DNA of 64,000 bases from Arcicella aquatica (GTDB lineage Bacteria; Bacteroidota; Bacteroidia; Cytophagales; Spirosomataceae), in assembly GCF_034928825.1 (NCBI RefSeq), contig NZ_JAYFUL010000014.1, forward strand, positions 18,550-82,549, in the 5' to 3' direction. Numbering within the stretch: position 1 is the first letter of the stretch; each line of letters opens with the position of its first letter. A program made the translations under genes and the position numbers. Below are positions 43,040-51,432 of the stretch, in pieces. Below the pieces are notes generated by a model that was not told the DNA's origin, ran no database searches, and worked only from the letters and a program-made list of their open reading frames with translations.

Positions 43040-43414
43040 ATGGTACTTTGCGATACTAATATCTTTATAAGTGCTTTTAATGGTAAAGAGCATACCATTG
43101 ATGCAATAGGTAAAATAGGTTTTGATAACATCGTGATTTCATCAATAACATTGATGGAGCTTTATCAAGGGATGAGAAACAAAACAGAGCTTGCCCAAAT
43201 GAAAAAGAAAATAAAATATTTTGATGTAATAGATATTGATTTAGAAACCTCGAAACTGGCAACTTCTCTGATTGAAAAATTCAAATTGAGTCATGGATTA
43301 CAAATCCCTGATGCTATTATAGGTGCTACTTCTGTGATTCATCGAATCCCACTATTTACATATAACTTAAAAGATTTCAGCTTTATTCCCAATTTGGATT
43401 TGTATGAAGTCTAA
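43040..43414 (+). CDS. PIN-domain toxin, VapC family
   Basis: A 124-residue PIN ribonuclease. The acidic active-site residues appear in LCDTNIFISAF (Asp6 with Asn8), ITLMELYQGM (Glu about 40) and the C-terminal IPDAIIGATSVIHRIPLFTYNLKDF (Asp about 93 and the second acidic residue). VapC toxins cut tRNA or rRNA when freed from VapB. The ATG at 43040 follows the antitoxin stop by 3 bp; a TTG at 43037 is less likely. The pair interrupts the arginine cluster. Confidence 0.85.
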   Translation: MVLCDTNIFISAFNGKEHTIDAIGKIGFDNIVISSITLMELYQGMRNKTELAQMKKKIKYFDVIDIDLETSKLATSLIEKFKLSHGLQIPDAIIGATSVIHRIPLFTYNLKDFSFIPNLDLYEV

Positions 43415-43437
43415 AAGAGTTCTAAAAAAATCAAATA

Positions 43438-44364
43438 ATGCGCAGTAAAGGACTACTTTTTGGCATTGCCACTGGTGATGCTTTAGGCGTACCTGTAGAG
43501 TTTATGAGTCGTAAACATTTACAAGCAAAACCAGTAGTGGGGATGCGTGAATATGGTACGCATCATCAACCTGCTGGTACTTGGTCAGATGACACTTCCA
43601 TGTCGCTTTGTTTGGCTGAACAACTCATAGAAGGCTACGATATAGAACAATTAGCCAAGCGTTTATGTGATTGGTATCAATTCAACGTCTGGACACCCCG
43701 AGAAGTTGTTTTTGATGTTGGTATTGCTACACGAAATGCTATTGATAAAATATTAAAAGGGGTTTCTCCTTACCAATCTGGTGAATGTGATGATTATTCG
43801 AATGGCAATGGGTCATTGATGCGTATTCTGCCATTGGCTTTTTACCTAAAAAATAAGCCTATTGACCAACGTTTTTGCATGGTCAAAGAAGTATCTAGTA
43901 TTACTCATGCACATGTTCGTACCATTATTGGTTGTTTTTTTGCCGTTGAATTTGTCATAAACCTATTAAAAGAAGAAAATAAGTTTGAGGCTTATTACGA
44001 AACCCAAAATACTGTTCGCGATTACTTGCATTTAATTCAAATAAAAAGCGCTGAAATTGAGCTTTATAATAGAATTTTATTTGATGATATTTTTCACCTC
44101 GCTCAAGAGGAAATTTTCTCTTCTGGATACATTCTTCATACATTAGAAGCCAGTCTCTGGACATTTCTTACGACCGACAATTTTCATGACGCTGTCCTAA
44201 AGGGTATAAATTTAGGGGGTGATACCGACACTATTGGCTCTGTAACGGGTGGAATGGCTGGTTTGTATTATGGTTTTGACCAAATTCCAGCTGAGTGGAT
44301 TAATCAATTAGCGCGTAAAGAAGATATTTTAGCACTTTCAAACCGGTTTGCAATATTCGGATAA
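43438..44364 (+). CDS. ADP-ribosylglycohydrolase family protein
   Basis: A 308-residue DraG/ARH-like hydrolase, which removes ADP-ribose from proteins or small molecules using two Mg ions. The signature motifs are intact: GIATGDALGVPVEF (residues 9-22), PAGTWSDDTSMSLCLAE (metal ligands), GNGSLMRILPLA, THAH and GGDTDTIGSVTGGMAGLYYG near the C-terminus. It lies 24 bp after the vapC gene and 34 bp before the argE-like gene. Its presence inside an arginine cluster is notable because ADP-ribosylation targets arginine, but a link is only a guess. Confidence 0.92.
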   Translation: MRSKGLLFGIATGDALGVPVEFMSRKHLQAKPVVGMREYGTHHQPAGTWSDDTSMSLCLAEQLIEGYDIEQLAKRLCDWYQFNVWTPREVVFDVGIATRNAIDKILKGVSPYQSGECDDYSNGNGSLMRILPLAFYLKNKPIDQRFCMVKEVSSITHAHVRTIIGCFFAVEFVINLLKEENKFEAYYETQNTVRDYLHLIQIKSAEIELYNRILFDDIFHLAQEEIFSSGYILHTLEASLWTFLTTDNFHDAVLKGINLGGDTDTIGSVTGGMAGLYYGFDQIPAEWINQLARKEDILALSNRFAIFG

Positions 44365-44370
44365 AAAGCT

Positions 44371-44390
44371 ACTTGGTTCTGAAACCAAGT
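44371..44390 (+). promoter_or_regulatory. Hairpin just before the argE-like gene
   Basis: A perfect 8-bp stem ACTTGGTT / AACCAAGT around a 4-nt loop, ending 7 nt before the ATG at 44398. It may affect translation of the downstream gene or mark a weak terminator. Confidence 0.4.
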
Positions 44391-44397
44391 TAATGAT

Positions 44398-45477
44398 ATG
44401 ACCTTACAACAACAACTTACACAAGACGCTATTGCCCTTTTAAAACAATTGATTGCTACGCAATCGTTTAGCCGTGAAGAGCAACAAACAGGTGATATTC
44501 TTGAAGAATTTTTCAGAGAAAGAAATATGCCTTTTCGTAGAAAAATTAACAACCTCTGGGCAAGGAACAAACATTTCAATCCTTCTTTACCAACGGTACT
44601 TCTCAATTCACATCACGATACCGTAAAACCTAATCCTTCTTGGACGTTAAACCCTTTTGAACCACTCGTGGTAGAGGATAAGCTATATGGTTTAGGGAGT
44701 AATGATGCAGGGGGATGTTTAGTGAGTTTATTGGCTACTTTTTGCTATTTTTATCACAGAAGTGATTTAAGTTTCAATGTCCTTTTTGTAGCATCTGCGG
44801 AGGAAGAGATTTCAGGCGTAAATGGGCTGGAGTTATTATTGAAAGAAAACGATTTGCCCGAAATATCATTCGCCATAGTAGGAGAGCCGACAGAAATGCA
44901 CTTGGCAATTGCCGAAAAAGGTTTGATGGTGGTAGATTGTACTGCTCATGGAAAGGCAGGTCATGCTGCTCGTGAAGAAGGAGATAATGCCATTTACAGA
45001 GCGTTGCGTGATATTAATTGGATTCAAAATTATGAATTTCCTAAAGTATCGCCTGTATTAGGGAATATGAAAATGTCGGTTACTATTATCAATGCTGGAA
45101 AACAGCATAATGTGGTGCCTGATACTTGTACTTTTACGATTGACTGTCGGGTAACAGAGCAATATTCATTAGAAGAAACACTGGATACTATTCGCCAGCA
45201 TATTGAATCAGATGCGCAGGCTCGTTCTATTCGCTTGAAACCTTCTTCTATTCCGCTTGAACACCCAATTGTGCTGGCAGGGTTAAAATTGGGGAGAAAC
45301 ACTTATGGCTCACCTACTACTTCCGACCAAGCAGTGTTAGACTGCCAGTCGCTGAAACTAGGCCCTGGGCATTCTGGTCGCTCGCATACTGCAGATGAAT
45401 TTATCTATCTGTCAGAAATAGAGGAGGGAATAGATTTATACATTAAAATGTTGGGAGAAGTAATCATTGCTCGATAA
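44398..45477 (+). CDS. argE: M20 family deacylase, ArgE/DapE-like (N-acylornithine/N-acylcitrulline)
   Basis: A 359-residue zinc-dependent hydrolase. NSHHDTV (metal His and catalytic Asp), GLGSNDAGGC (bridging Asp), FVASAEEEISGVNG (catalytic Glu) and the C-terminal TSDQAVLDCQ and GPGHSGRSHTADEF metal histidines are all there. In an arginine cluster with an N-acylornithine carbamoyltransferase it probably removes the acyl group from N-acylcitrulline, as in the Bacteroidota pathway (family knowledge plus inference). The length is normal for ArgE. Confidence 0.88.
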   Translation: MTLQQQLTQDAIALLKQLIATQSFSREEQQTGDILEEFFRERNMPFRRKINNLWARNKHFNPSLPTVLLNSHHDTVKPNPSWTLNPFEPLVVEDKLYGLGSNDAGGCLVSLLATFCYFYHRSDLSFNVLFVASAEEEISGVNGLELLLKENDLPEISFAIVGEPTEMHLAIAEKGLMVVDCTAHGKAGHAAREEGDNAIYRALRDINWIQNYEFPKVSPVLGNMKMSVTIINAGKQHNVVPDTCTFTIDCRVTEQYSLEETLDTIRQHIESDAQARSIRLKPSSIPLEHPIVLAGLKLGRNTYGSPTTSDQAVLDCQSLKLGPGHSGRSHTADEFIYLSEIEEGIDLYIKMLGEVIIAR

Positions 45478-45495
45478 TCATAAACACTGCAAACA

Positions 45496-46680
45496 ATGTC
45501 TCAATCATTATTACCCAATAGACTTACTGCTGCCGATGTATATCGTGGCTTTGTGATGTTTTTAATGATGGTTGAGGTATTGAGTTTTGAAAAAGTTTCG
45601 GAAGCATTACCCCAAAGTACTTTTTGGCAATTTCTGGCATTCAATCAATCGCATGTAGAATGGATAGGCTGTTCGTTACATGATTTAATTCAACCTTCTT
45701 TTTCTTTTTTAGTAGGCGTAGTCCTTCCTTATTCAGTGGCTAATCGTTTGCAACAAGAAGGAAGTTTTTCCAAGACATTTGGTCATGTATTGTGGCGTTC
45801 TTTGAAGTTGATTTTATTAGGTATTTTTCTTCGTTCTCAATGGCGAAACCAAACAAATTTCACATTTGAAGATACCCTTACTCAAATAGGCTTAGGATAT
45901 TCGTTCTTGTTTCTATTGAATTTCCGCTCACAAAAGACACAGATTACAGCCTTAATTATCATCCTTTTGGGCTATTGGCTAGCTTTTGCAGTTTATCCAC
46001 TGCCTGATGCTTCTTTTGATTATTCATCAGTTGGTGTGGATAAAGATTGGCCACATTTACTAAAAGGTTTTGCTGCTCATTGGAATAAAAACAGCAATTT
46101 TGCTGCACATTTTGATCAATGGTTTTTAAACCTCTTCCCCCGTGAAAATCCTTTTGTTTTCAATGGAGGAGGGTATGTTACTTTGAGTTTTATTCCTACT
46201 TTAGGCACCATGATTCTTGGACTTTTGGCTGGCAATATATTGAAATCAACTACTACGGCTAATCAAAAACTGAGAATATTTATTATGCTAGGAATAGCAG
46301 GATTAGCCTTAGGGTCATTGATTAATAGCTTAGGTATATGTCCGAATGTAAAAAGAATATGGACACCTACTTGGGTAATCTTTAGCGGAGGTTGGTGTTT
46401 TCTGTTAATGGCATTTTTTTACTGGACGATTGACGTCCTTGAAAAAAGAAACTATGCCTATTTTTTGTTAGTAATTGGCACAAATTCTATCGCTGCTTAT
46501 ATCATAGCACATACGGTAGATTCATATATTGCAAAATCTTTATTCATCCATCTCGGGAAAGATTATGCCATGATTTTTGGGATTCCTTATAAAACCTTGG
46601 TGCAAGGAACACTCATTTTATTGTTTGAATGGCTAATTTTGCGATGGATGTATCAAAAAAAGATATTTATTAAGGTTTAA
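45496..46680 (+). CDS. DUF5009/HGSNAT-like membrane protein
   Basis: A 394-residue protein with about ten membrane helices. RLTAADVYRGFVMFLMM at the N-terminus and the GCSLHDLIQPSFSFLVGV motif, with an active-site-like His, match the DUF5009 group related to heparan-alpha-glucosaminide N-acetyltransferase (family knowledge). It may transfer acetyl groups across the membrane to a sugar. It lies 18 bp after argE and 23 bp before argH in the same direction, so it is co-transcribed with the arginine genes, although no biochemical link is evident. Confidence 0.85.
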   Translation: MSQSLLPNRLTAADVYRGFVMFLMMVEVLSFEKVSEALPQSTFWQFLAFNQSHVEWIGCSLHDLIQPSFSFLVGVVLPYSVANRLQQEGSFSKTFGHVLWRSLKLILLGIFLRSQWRNQTNFTFEDTLTQIGLGYSFLFLLNFRSQKTQITALIIILLGYWLAFAVYPLPDASFDYSSVGVDKDWPHLLKGFAAHWNKNSNFAAHFDQWFLNLFPRENPFVFNGGGYVTLSFIPTLGTMILGLLAGNILKSTTTANQKLRIFIMLGIAGLALGSLINSLGICPNVKRIWTPTWVIFSGGWCFLLMAFFYWTIDVLEKRNYAYFLLVIGTNSIAAYIIAHTVDSYIAKSLFIHLGKDYAMIFGIPYKTLVQGTLILLFEWLILRWMYQKKIFIKV

Positions 46681-46703
46681 AACGAATTATAAAAGATAAA
46701 AAA

Positions 46704-48041
46704 TTGAGCAAACTCTGGCAAAAAGATAATGTTTCGGTAAACGAAAAAATTGAAAAATTTACCGTTGGGCGTGACCCTGAATTTGATGTACTCCTCGCTG
46801 AATTTGATGTGTTGGGGTCTTTGGCTCATACACAGATGTTAGAAAGTATTGGTTTGCTTGAAAAATCAGAACTATCTGAAATTCAGCAAGAACTAAAGGC
46901 AATTTATCAGACTATTCAAGCAGGGGATTTTATCATTGAAGAAGGTATTGAAGATGTCCATTCACAGGTAGAATTGATGCTTACGCGTAAATTGGGTGAG
47001 GCTGGCAAGAAGATACATTCGGGGCGTTCGCGCAACGACCAAGTATTGGTAGACCTAAAACTTTTCACCCGTAGTCGTTTGCAAGAAGTGGCTGAGTCGT
47101 CTAATCAATTGTTTGAATTGTTGATTTCTTTGAGTGAAAAATTCAAAGAGGTGCTATTACCGGGATACACTCACTTACAAATTGCGATGCCTTCAAGTTT
47201 CGGTTTGTGGTTTGGGGCTTATGCTGAAAGTTTGGTGGATGATATGGAAATGTTGCAAACAGCTTATCGTTTGGCCAACAAAAACCCGCTAGGTTCTGGG
47301 GCAGGCTATGGTTCGTCTTTTCCGTTGAACCGCACGATGACTACTGAATTATTAGGGTTTGACAACCTTCATTATAATGTAGTGTACGCTCAGATGTCGC
47401 GTGGTAAAACTGAATTGTTTGCTACTACAGCCATTGCTCAATTTGCCTCAACGCTTTCTAGATTGGCAATGGATATTTGCTTGTACAATTCTCAGAATTT
47501 TGGCTTTATTAAATTGCCCGATGAAATGACAACAGGTAGTTCTATCATGCCACATAAAAAGAATCCTGATGTAGCAGAATTGTTAAGAGGGAAAACCAAT
47601 CGTTTGAAAGGACTTCCTAACGAAATTATGTTGGTAATGGGTAATTTACCTTCGGGGTATCATCGTGAAATGCAGATTTTGAAAGAAATATTGATGCCTG
47701 CTTTTGATGAGATACTGAATTGTTTAGACATGACTTACTTCATGCTTTCGAATATTCAAGTCAAAGAAGGTATTCTGGAAGACACCAAATATGATTTATT
47801 ATTTTCGGTAGAACGAGTAAACGAGTTAGTATTGCAGGGCGTACCTTTCCGTGAGGCTTATAAAATTATCGGTAACGAAATCAATTCAAATACTTATACA
47901 CCTAATCGTGATTTAAAACACAGTCACGAAGGAAGTATTGGTAACTTGTGTAATGACCAAATTACAGCCATGATGCAAGAAGTTATAGGAAGATTTGGCT
48001 TTGAAAAAGTACAAAATGCTGTAGATGATTTATTGAAATAA
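46704..48041 (+). CDS. argH: Argininosuccinate lyase
   Basis: A 445-residue enzyme that splits argininosuccinate to arginine and fumarate, the final step of the pathway. HSGRSRNDQVLVDLKLF and the superfamily loop TGSSIMPHKKNPDVAELLRG with the catalytic serine are intact, and EDVHSQVE is present near the N-terminus. The start is TTG at 46704. argG, argC, argD and argJ are not in the window. A hairpin follows at 48047. Confidence 0.95.
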   Translation: MSKLWQKDNVSVNEKIEKFTVGRDPEFDVLLAEFDVLGSLAHTQMLESIGLLEKSELSEIQQELKAIYQTIQAGDFIIEEGIEDVHSQVELMLTRKLGEAGKKIHSGRSRNDQVLVDLKLFTRSRLQEVAESSNQLFELLISLSEKFKEVLLPGYTHLQIAMPSSFGLWFGAYAESLVDDMEMLQTAYRLANKNPLGSGAGYGSSFPLNRTMTTELLGFDNLHYNVVYAQMSRGKTELFATTAIAQFASTLSRLAMDICLYNSQNFGFIKLPDEMTTGSSIMPHKKNPDVAELLRGKTNRLKGLPNEIMLVMGNLPSGYHREMQILKEILMPAFDEILNCLDMTYFMLSNIQVKEGILEDTKYDLLFSVERVNELVLQGVPFREAYKIIGNEINSNTYTPNRDLKHSHEGSIGNLCNDQITAMMQEVIGRFGFEKVQNAVDDLLK

Positions 48042-48046
48042 AGTTT

Positions 48047-48086
48047 TTTTCACCTCAATGAATCAAAAAAAACATTGAGGTGAAAA
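48047..48086 (+). terminator. Hairpin after argH
   Basis: TTTTCACCTCAATG pairs perfectly with CATTGAGGTGAAAA (14 bp). The downstream T-run is weak, so strength is uncertain. Confidence 0.55.
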
Positions 48087-48130
48087 CTAATTAAATAGTA
48101 CTTACGTTAATCTGGAAATCGTAATTAACA

Positions 48131-48274
48131 TTGGAAACAAATCAGACTCCACCCAAAAAAGACTTTCGTGCATGGCTCAAACGCATAGGTTGGGCAGGTT
48201 TTTTCTTTTTCTTAATCAAAGGATTACTTTGGTTAATTGTTCCTTACTTAATTGCTAAAGGAATTTTTAAGTGA
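48131..48274 (+). CDS. Small membrane protein (47 aa)
   Basis: An open frame of 47 codons beginning TTG: METNQTPPKKDFRAWLKRIG, then a hydrophobic helix WAGFFFFLIKGLLWLIVPYLIAKG and IFK. The positively charged N-terminus followed by a single hydrophobic helix looks like a real small inner-membrane protein, and similar ones are known in Bacteroidota (recollection, unverified). It lies 45 bp after the argH hairpin. Function unknown. Confidence 0.5.
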   Translation: METNQTPPKKDFRAWLKRIGWAGFFFFLIKGLLWLIVPYLIAKGIFK

Positions 48275-48317
48275 GGCAGTTAGTGATTGAGTTGTGAGTT
48301 AGTGATTAATTTTTCTT

Positions 48318-48430
48318 CCAGTCTCAAAAATCCAAAATTCTTGCCTCTTTTGTCTTCCAGTCCTAAAGTCCTCAAATCCTGAAGTCTTTAAAATCTCTTG
48401 CTTCTTGCCTCTTTTGTCTTAAAGTGTTCT
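48318..48430. repeat. Degenerate AGTCCTAAAGTCC repeats, upstream of the permease
   Basis: Units such as CAGTCCTAAAGTCCTCAAAT recur here and at 51290-51432. A 37-nt stretch (48343-48379) matches 51378-51414 at about 33 of 37 positions, in direct orientation, so the permease cassette is bracketed by direct repeats. Confidence 0.6.
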
Positions 48431-48450
48431 TCTTCAAATCCGTACACCTA

Positions 48451-48468
48451 TTGTCCGAAATCGGACAA
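48451..48468. promoter_or_regulatory. Palindrome TTGTCCGA-AA-TCGGACAA
   Basis: A perfect 8-bp-arm palindrome 52 bp upstream of a sigma-54-like -24 element. It has the look of a regulator-binding site (enhancer). Arms of GC-rich character stand out in this AT-rich region. Confidence 0.6.
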
Positions 48469-48513
48469 CAACTCTCGTTATATTATTTTAAATTATTGAT
48501 AATCAGTTGATTG

Positions 48514-48534
48514 TATTTTTGGCATAAGTTTGGT
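48514..48534 (+). promoter_or_regulatory. Overlapping -7 TAnnTTTG and sigma-54-like element
   Basis: TATTTTTG (48514-48521) matches the -7 consensus exactly. It overlaps TGGCATAAGTTTGGT (48520-48534), which has GG at -24 but GT instead of GC at -12, so the sigma-54 reading is weak. Either would transcribe the permease remnant and gene. Confidence 0.4.
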
Positions 48535-48572
48535 TATCCTTAAAAAGGATAGGTTAACCAACTTCAAACGTT

Positions 48573-48674
48573 ATGTTAATCAATTACCTAAAAATATCAA
48601 TCCGAAACCTCGTAAGAAACAAGGTTTATTCCTTCATCAATATTGGTGGACTTACCGTGGGTATGGCTATAGTA
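48573..48674 (+). pseudogene. 5' remnant of an FtsX-like ABC permease gene
   Basis: An ATG opens a frame reading MLINYLKISIRNLVRNK and VYSFINIGGLTVGMAIV, the standard N-terminus of Bacteroidota FtsX/MacB-like permeases. After about 34 codons the similarity ends and the frame stops at 48725, inside the start of the next permease gene. It is a truncated paralogue of the 48704 gene. Confidence 0.8.
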
Positions 48675-48703
48675 ACAGAAATAAACTATAATAATTTAAT
48701 AAC

Positions 48704-51073
48704 ATGCTCAAACACCATTTCTTAACAATTTATAGAGGATTCATGCGTGCCAAAAGCATATTTTTTATTAACTTAATTGGCCTCTCAACAGCTTTATCAA
48801 GCATTATATTAATTTACCTTTGGGTGAATCAACAATGGTCTGTTGATAAATTTCATTATAGATTTGAAAATATTTTTCAAGTAATGGAACATCAAGACCA
48901 AAACGGAAAAATAATTACATCAGGTGAGACAGCAGATTTTTTATCGCAGGCTTTGGTAAAAGAATTTCCAGAAATTGAGTATGCAACAATTGTAACACCT
49001 CCAAATTTTTTCCCCACGTTTTCATTATTTTCCGATGGAAAACCCTTAAATGGAATAGGCAAATTTGCTGACAAAGATTTTTTCAAAATATTTTCTTATA
49101 AACTGGTTTATGGGAATTCTGATCAAGTTTTAACGAATAAAAGCAATATCGTTATCTCAAAATCATTGGCTCAAAATCTTTATAAAACCAATGAGAATGC
49201 TATTGGAAAAACAATAGAATGGGAAATGATGGGGCAAAAAAATCTTGCTATCGTTTCTGGCATTTTTGATGACATACCTTTAAATGCATCCGAGAAATTC
49301 GACTTTATAATGCCTTTTGATTTCTTCAAAGATTTAATGGGAATAGAGCAACAAAAGCCAGATTGGGATTCTAAAGCACCGTTCTTAACATATATTAGAG
49401 TTAAAGACAATATTAACATTGTACATTTAGATGAAAAAATCGGCAAGTTATTACTATCAAAAAGTGCAAATTCAAAACTTAGAAAACTGTTCATTAAATC
49501 GTATTCAGATAATTATCTTTTTGGAACTTATGAAAACGGAAAGCAAGTAGGAGGAAGAATAGAATATGTGATTTTATTTATATTGATTGCCGTTTTAATT
49601 CTTGTGATTGCTTGTATAAATTTTGTGAATTTATCAACTGCACAAGCATTTAAAAAATTAAAAGGAACAGGTATAAAAAGGATTTTAGGAGCAAAATATG
49701 AAACCCTGATATATCAATACCTGGGAGAATCTTTTACTATAACTTTAATTTCTATATTTTTTGCAGTAATAATAGTAGAACAAGTTTTACCATACTTTAA
49801 TGAGATTACTAGTGCAAGTGTTGAATTAAAGTTTGGCTTTGATTTGATTATTTCACTTATAATTCTTCTTATATTAACTACTCTTTTAGCAGGATTGTAT
49901 CCTGCATATTTCCTCTCAAAATTTTCCCCATCAAAAGTATTAAAAGGTCAATTCAATACATCAGTTGGGCAACTTTGGGCAAGAAAAGGATTAGTAATAT
50001 TTCAGTTTTCACTTTCTATGGTTTTTGTTTTTGTGGTTTTAGTTGTTTCAAAACAATTAACATATATGCAGACGAAACCTCTTGGCTATGATAAGGAAAA
50101 TGTAATATTTTTTGAGATAAAAGGAAAGGTTATGGAAAATTCAGAAGCTTTTATTTCAGAATTAAAAAAAATACCTGGAGTAATAAAGGTTTCAGGAATG
50201 ATGGGAAATTTAATAAATAAGATGGAAGATGGAAGAATGCCAGGTACTCATGAGTGGCAGGGAAACAAAATTCCCATGAATAATTCAGCCATAAATTATG
50301 AATTTATAGAGCTTCTGGGACTAAAAATAAAAGAAGGTCGTCCGTTTTCCAAAGAATATACAAATGATTTAAATAAAGTTATTTACAATGAAGCAGCAAT
50401 AGAAGCTTTAAAAATAAAAAATCCGATTGGTAAAATTGTAAATGGAAAAGAGATATTAGGAGTTGTAAAAAACTTTCATTTTCAATCCCTTCATGAGCCG
50501 ATAAAGCCTTATTGTTTTCGTTTAGAGCCTCAATCATTAAGTACTATATTTGTTAAAATTCAAGCTGGAACGGAAGTGAAAACTATTAGAAAACTGCAAG
50601 ATTTTTATTCACATTTTAATCCTGAGTTTGCATTTAACTTTGAATTTCTTGATAGAGATTATCAAGAGCAATACATTGGTGAAAAAAGAGTTGCAATCCT
50701 TTCAGCATACGCAGCTTTAATGGCAATCCTAATTTCATGCCTTGGTCTATTTGGTTTAACTACATTTACTATTCAGCAACGCACCAAAGAAATAGGAATC
50801 CGTAAGGTTTTAGGAGCACCTGTACTCAATCTTTGGCAATTACTTTCAAAAGACTTAGTGGTGTTGGTGATCATTTCTTGCCTTATCGCTGTTCCAATTG
50901 CTTATTATTTTATGCACGAATGGCTACAAAAATACACCTATCGAACAGAAATTTCTTGGTGGATTTTTGTAGTAGCAGGTGCTGGAGCTTTGGTAATTAC
51001 TTTATTGACGGTGAGTTATCAGGCAATAAAAGTGGCTTTGGTGAATCCTGTGAAGAGTTTGAAGACAGAATAA
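48704..51073 (+). CDS. FtsX/MacB-like ABC transporter permease
   Basis: A 789-residue permease of the family that forms export or stress-response complexes in Bacteroidota. It has membrane helices near 19-40, about 287-308, 345-365, 385-407, 428-450, 673-695, 720-740 and 760-780, with periplasmic domains between. The FtsX C-terminal signature CLGLFGLTTFTIQQRTKEIGIRKVLGA is intact. No ATPase is adjacent. The first 2 kb is more A-rich than the last ~300 bp, which have base use closer to neighbours; a recombinant origin is possible. It follows a 5' remnant of a related gene. Confidence 0.92.
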   Translation: MLKHHFLTIYRGFMRAKSIFFINLIGLSTALSSIILIYLWVNQQWSVDKFHYRFENIFQVMEHQDQNGKIITSGETADFLSQALVKEFPEIEYATIVTPPNFFPTFSLFSDGKPLNGIGKFADKDFFKIFSYKLVYGNSDQVLTNKSNIVISKSLAQNLYKTNENAIGKTIEWEMMGQKNLAIVSGIFDDIPLNASEKFDFIMPFDFFKDLMGIEQQKPDWDSKAPFLTYIRVKDNINIVHLDEKIGKLLLSKSANSKLRKLFIKSYSDNYLFGTYENGKQVGGRIEYVILFILIAVLILVIACINFVNLSTAQAFKKLKGTGIKRILGAKYETLIYQYLGESFTITLISIFFAVIIVEQVLPYFNEITSASVELKFGFDLIISLIILLILTTLLAGLYPAYFLSKFSPSKVLKGQFNTSVGQLWARKGLVIFQFSLSMVFVFVVLVVSKQLTYMQTKPLGYDKENVIFFEIKGKVMENSEAFISELKKIPGVIKVSGMMGNLINKMEDGRMPGTHEWQGNKIPMNNSAINYEFIELLGLKIKEGRPFSKEYTNDLNKVIYNEAAIEALKIKNPIGKIVNGKEILGVVKNFHFQSLHEPIKPYCFRLEPQSLSTIFVKIQAGTEVKTIRKLQDFYSHFNPEFAFNFEFLDRDYQEQYIGEKRVAILSAYAALMAILISCLGLFGLTTFTIQQRTKEIGIRKVLGAPVLNLWQLLSKDLVVLVIISCLIAVPIAYYFMHEWLQKYTYRTEISWWIFVVAGAGALVITLLTVSYQAIKVALVNPVKSLKTE

Positions 51074-51096
51074 ATAATGTTTAAATAGTTAGAAAA

Positions 51097-51117
51097 ATGC
51101 TAAGAAATTATTTAAAA
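51097..51117 (+). pseudogene. 5' tip of another permease gene
   Basis: ATG at 51097 encodes MLRNYLK, the standard start of the same permease family, but the similarity ends after seven codons (a stop follows soon). It lies 24 bp after the stop of the intact permease and looks like a deletion remnant. Confidence 0.5.
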
Positions 51118-51432
51118 TCGCCTAAAAAAGCTAACGTTAAAACAACGTTATTCTTTCAAGATTAAAGTCTCTTAAAATGAATATTCAGAATTATAAGCCT
51201 TATAAAAGGTAAGAGTTCTGGATATTTTGCCCTTTATAAAAGGCATATCAATCTCAGTTCCAACACTCCCATTTTCCCCAAATTCCTCCAGTCACCAAAT
51301 CAAAAAATCTTATATTTTTTCTCTTCAAGTCCTCCAGTCCCACAATCCTAAAGTCTCGAAAAAAACTCTAGATTCTCGCTTCTTTTGTCTTCACGTCCTA
51401 AAGTCCCCAAATCCTCAAGTCCCAAAAAAAAG
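51118..51432. repeat. Intergenic region with AGTCCTAAAGTCC-type repeats
   Basis: From 51290 to 51432 the sequence is composed of degenerate AAGTCC/CAAATCC units including the 37-nt copy at 51378-51414. The stretch before it has a small hairpin (AACGTT-AAAAC-AACGTT near 51135) and nothing else clear. Confidence 0.55.
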
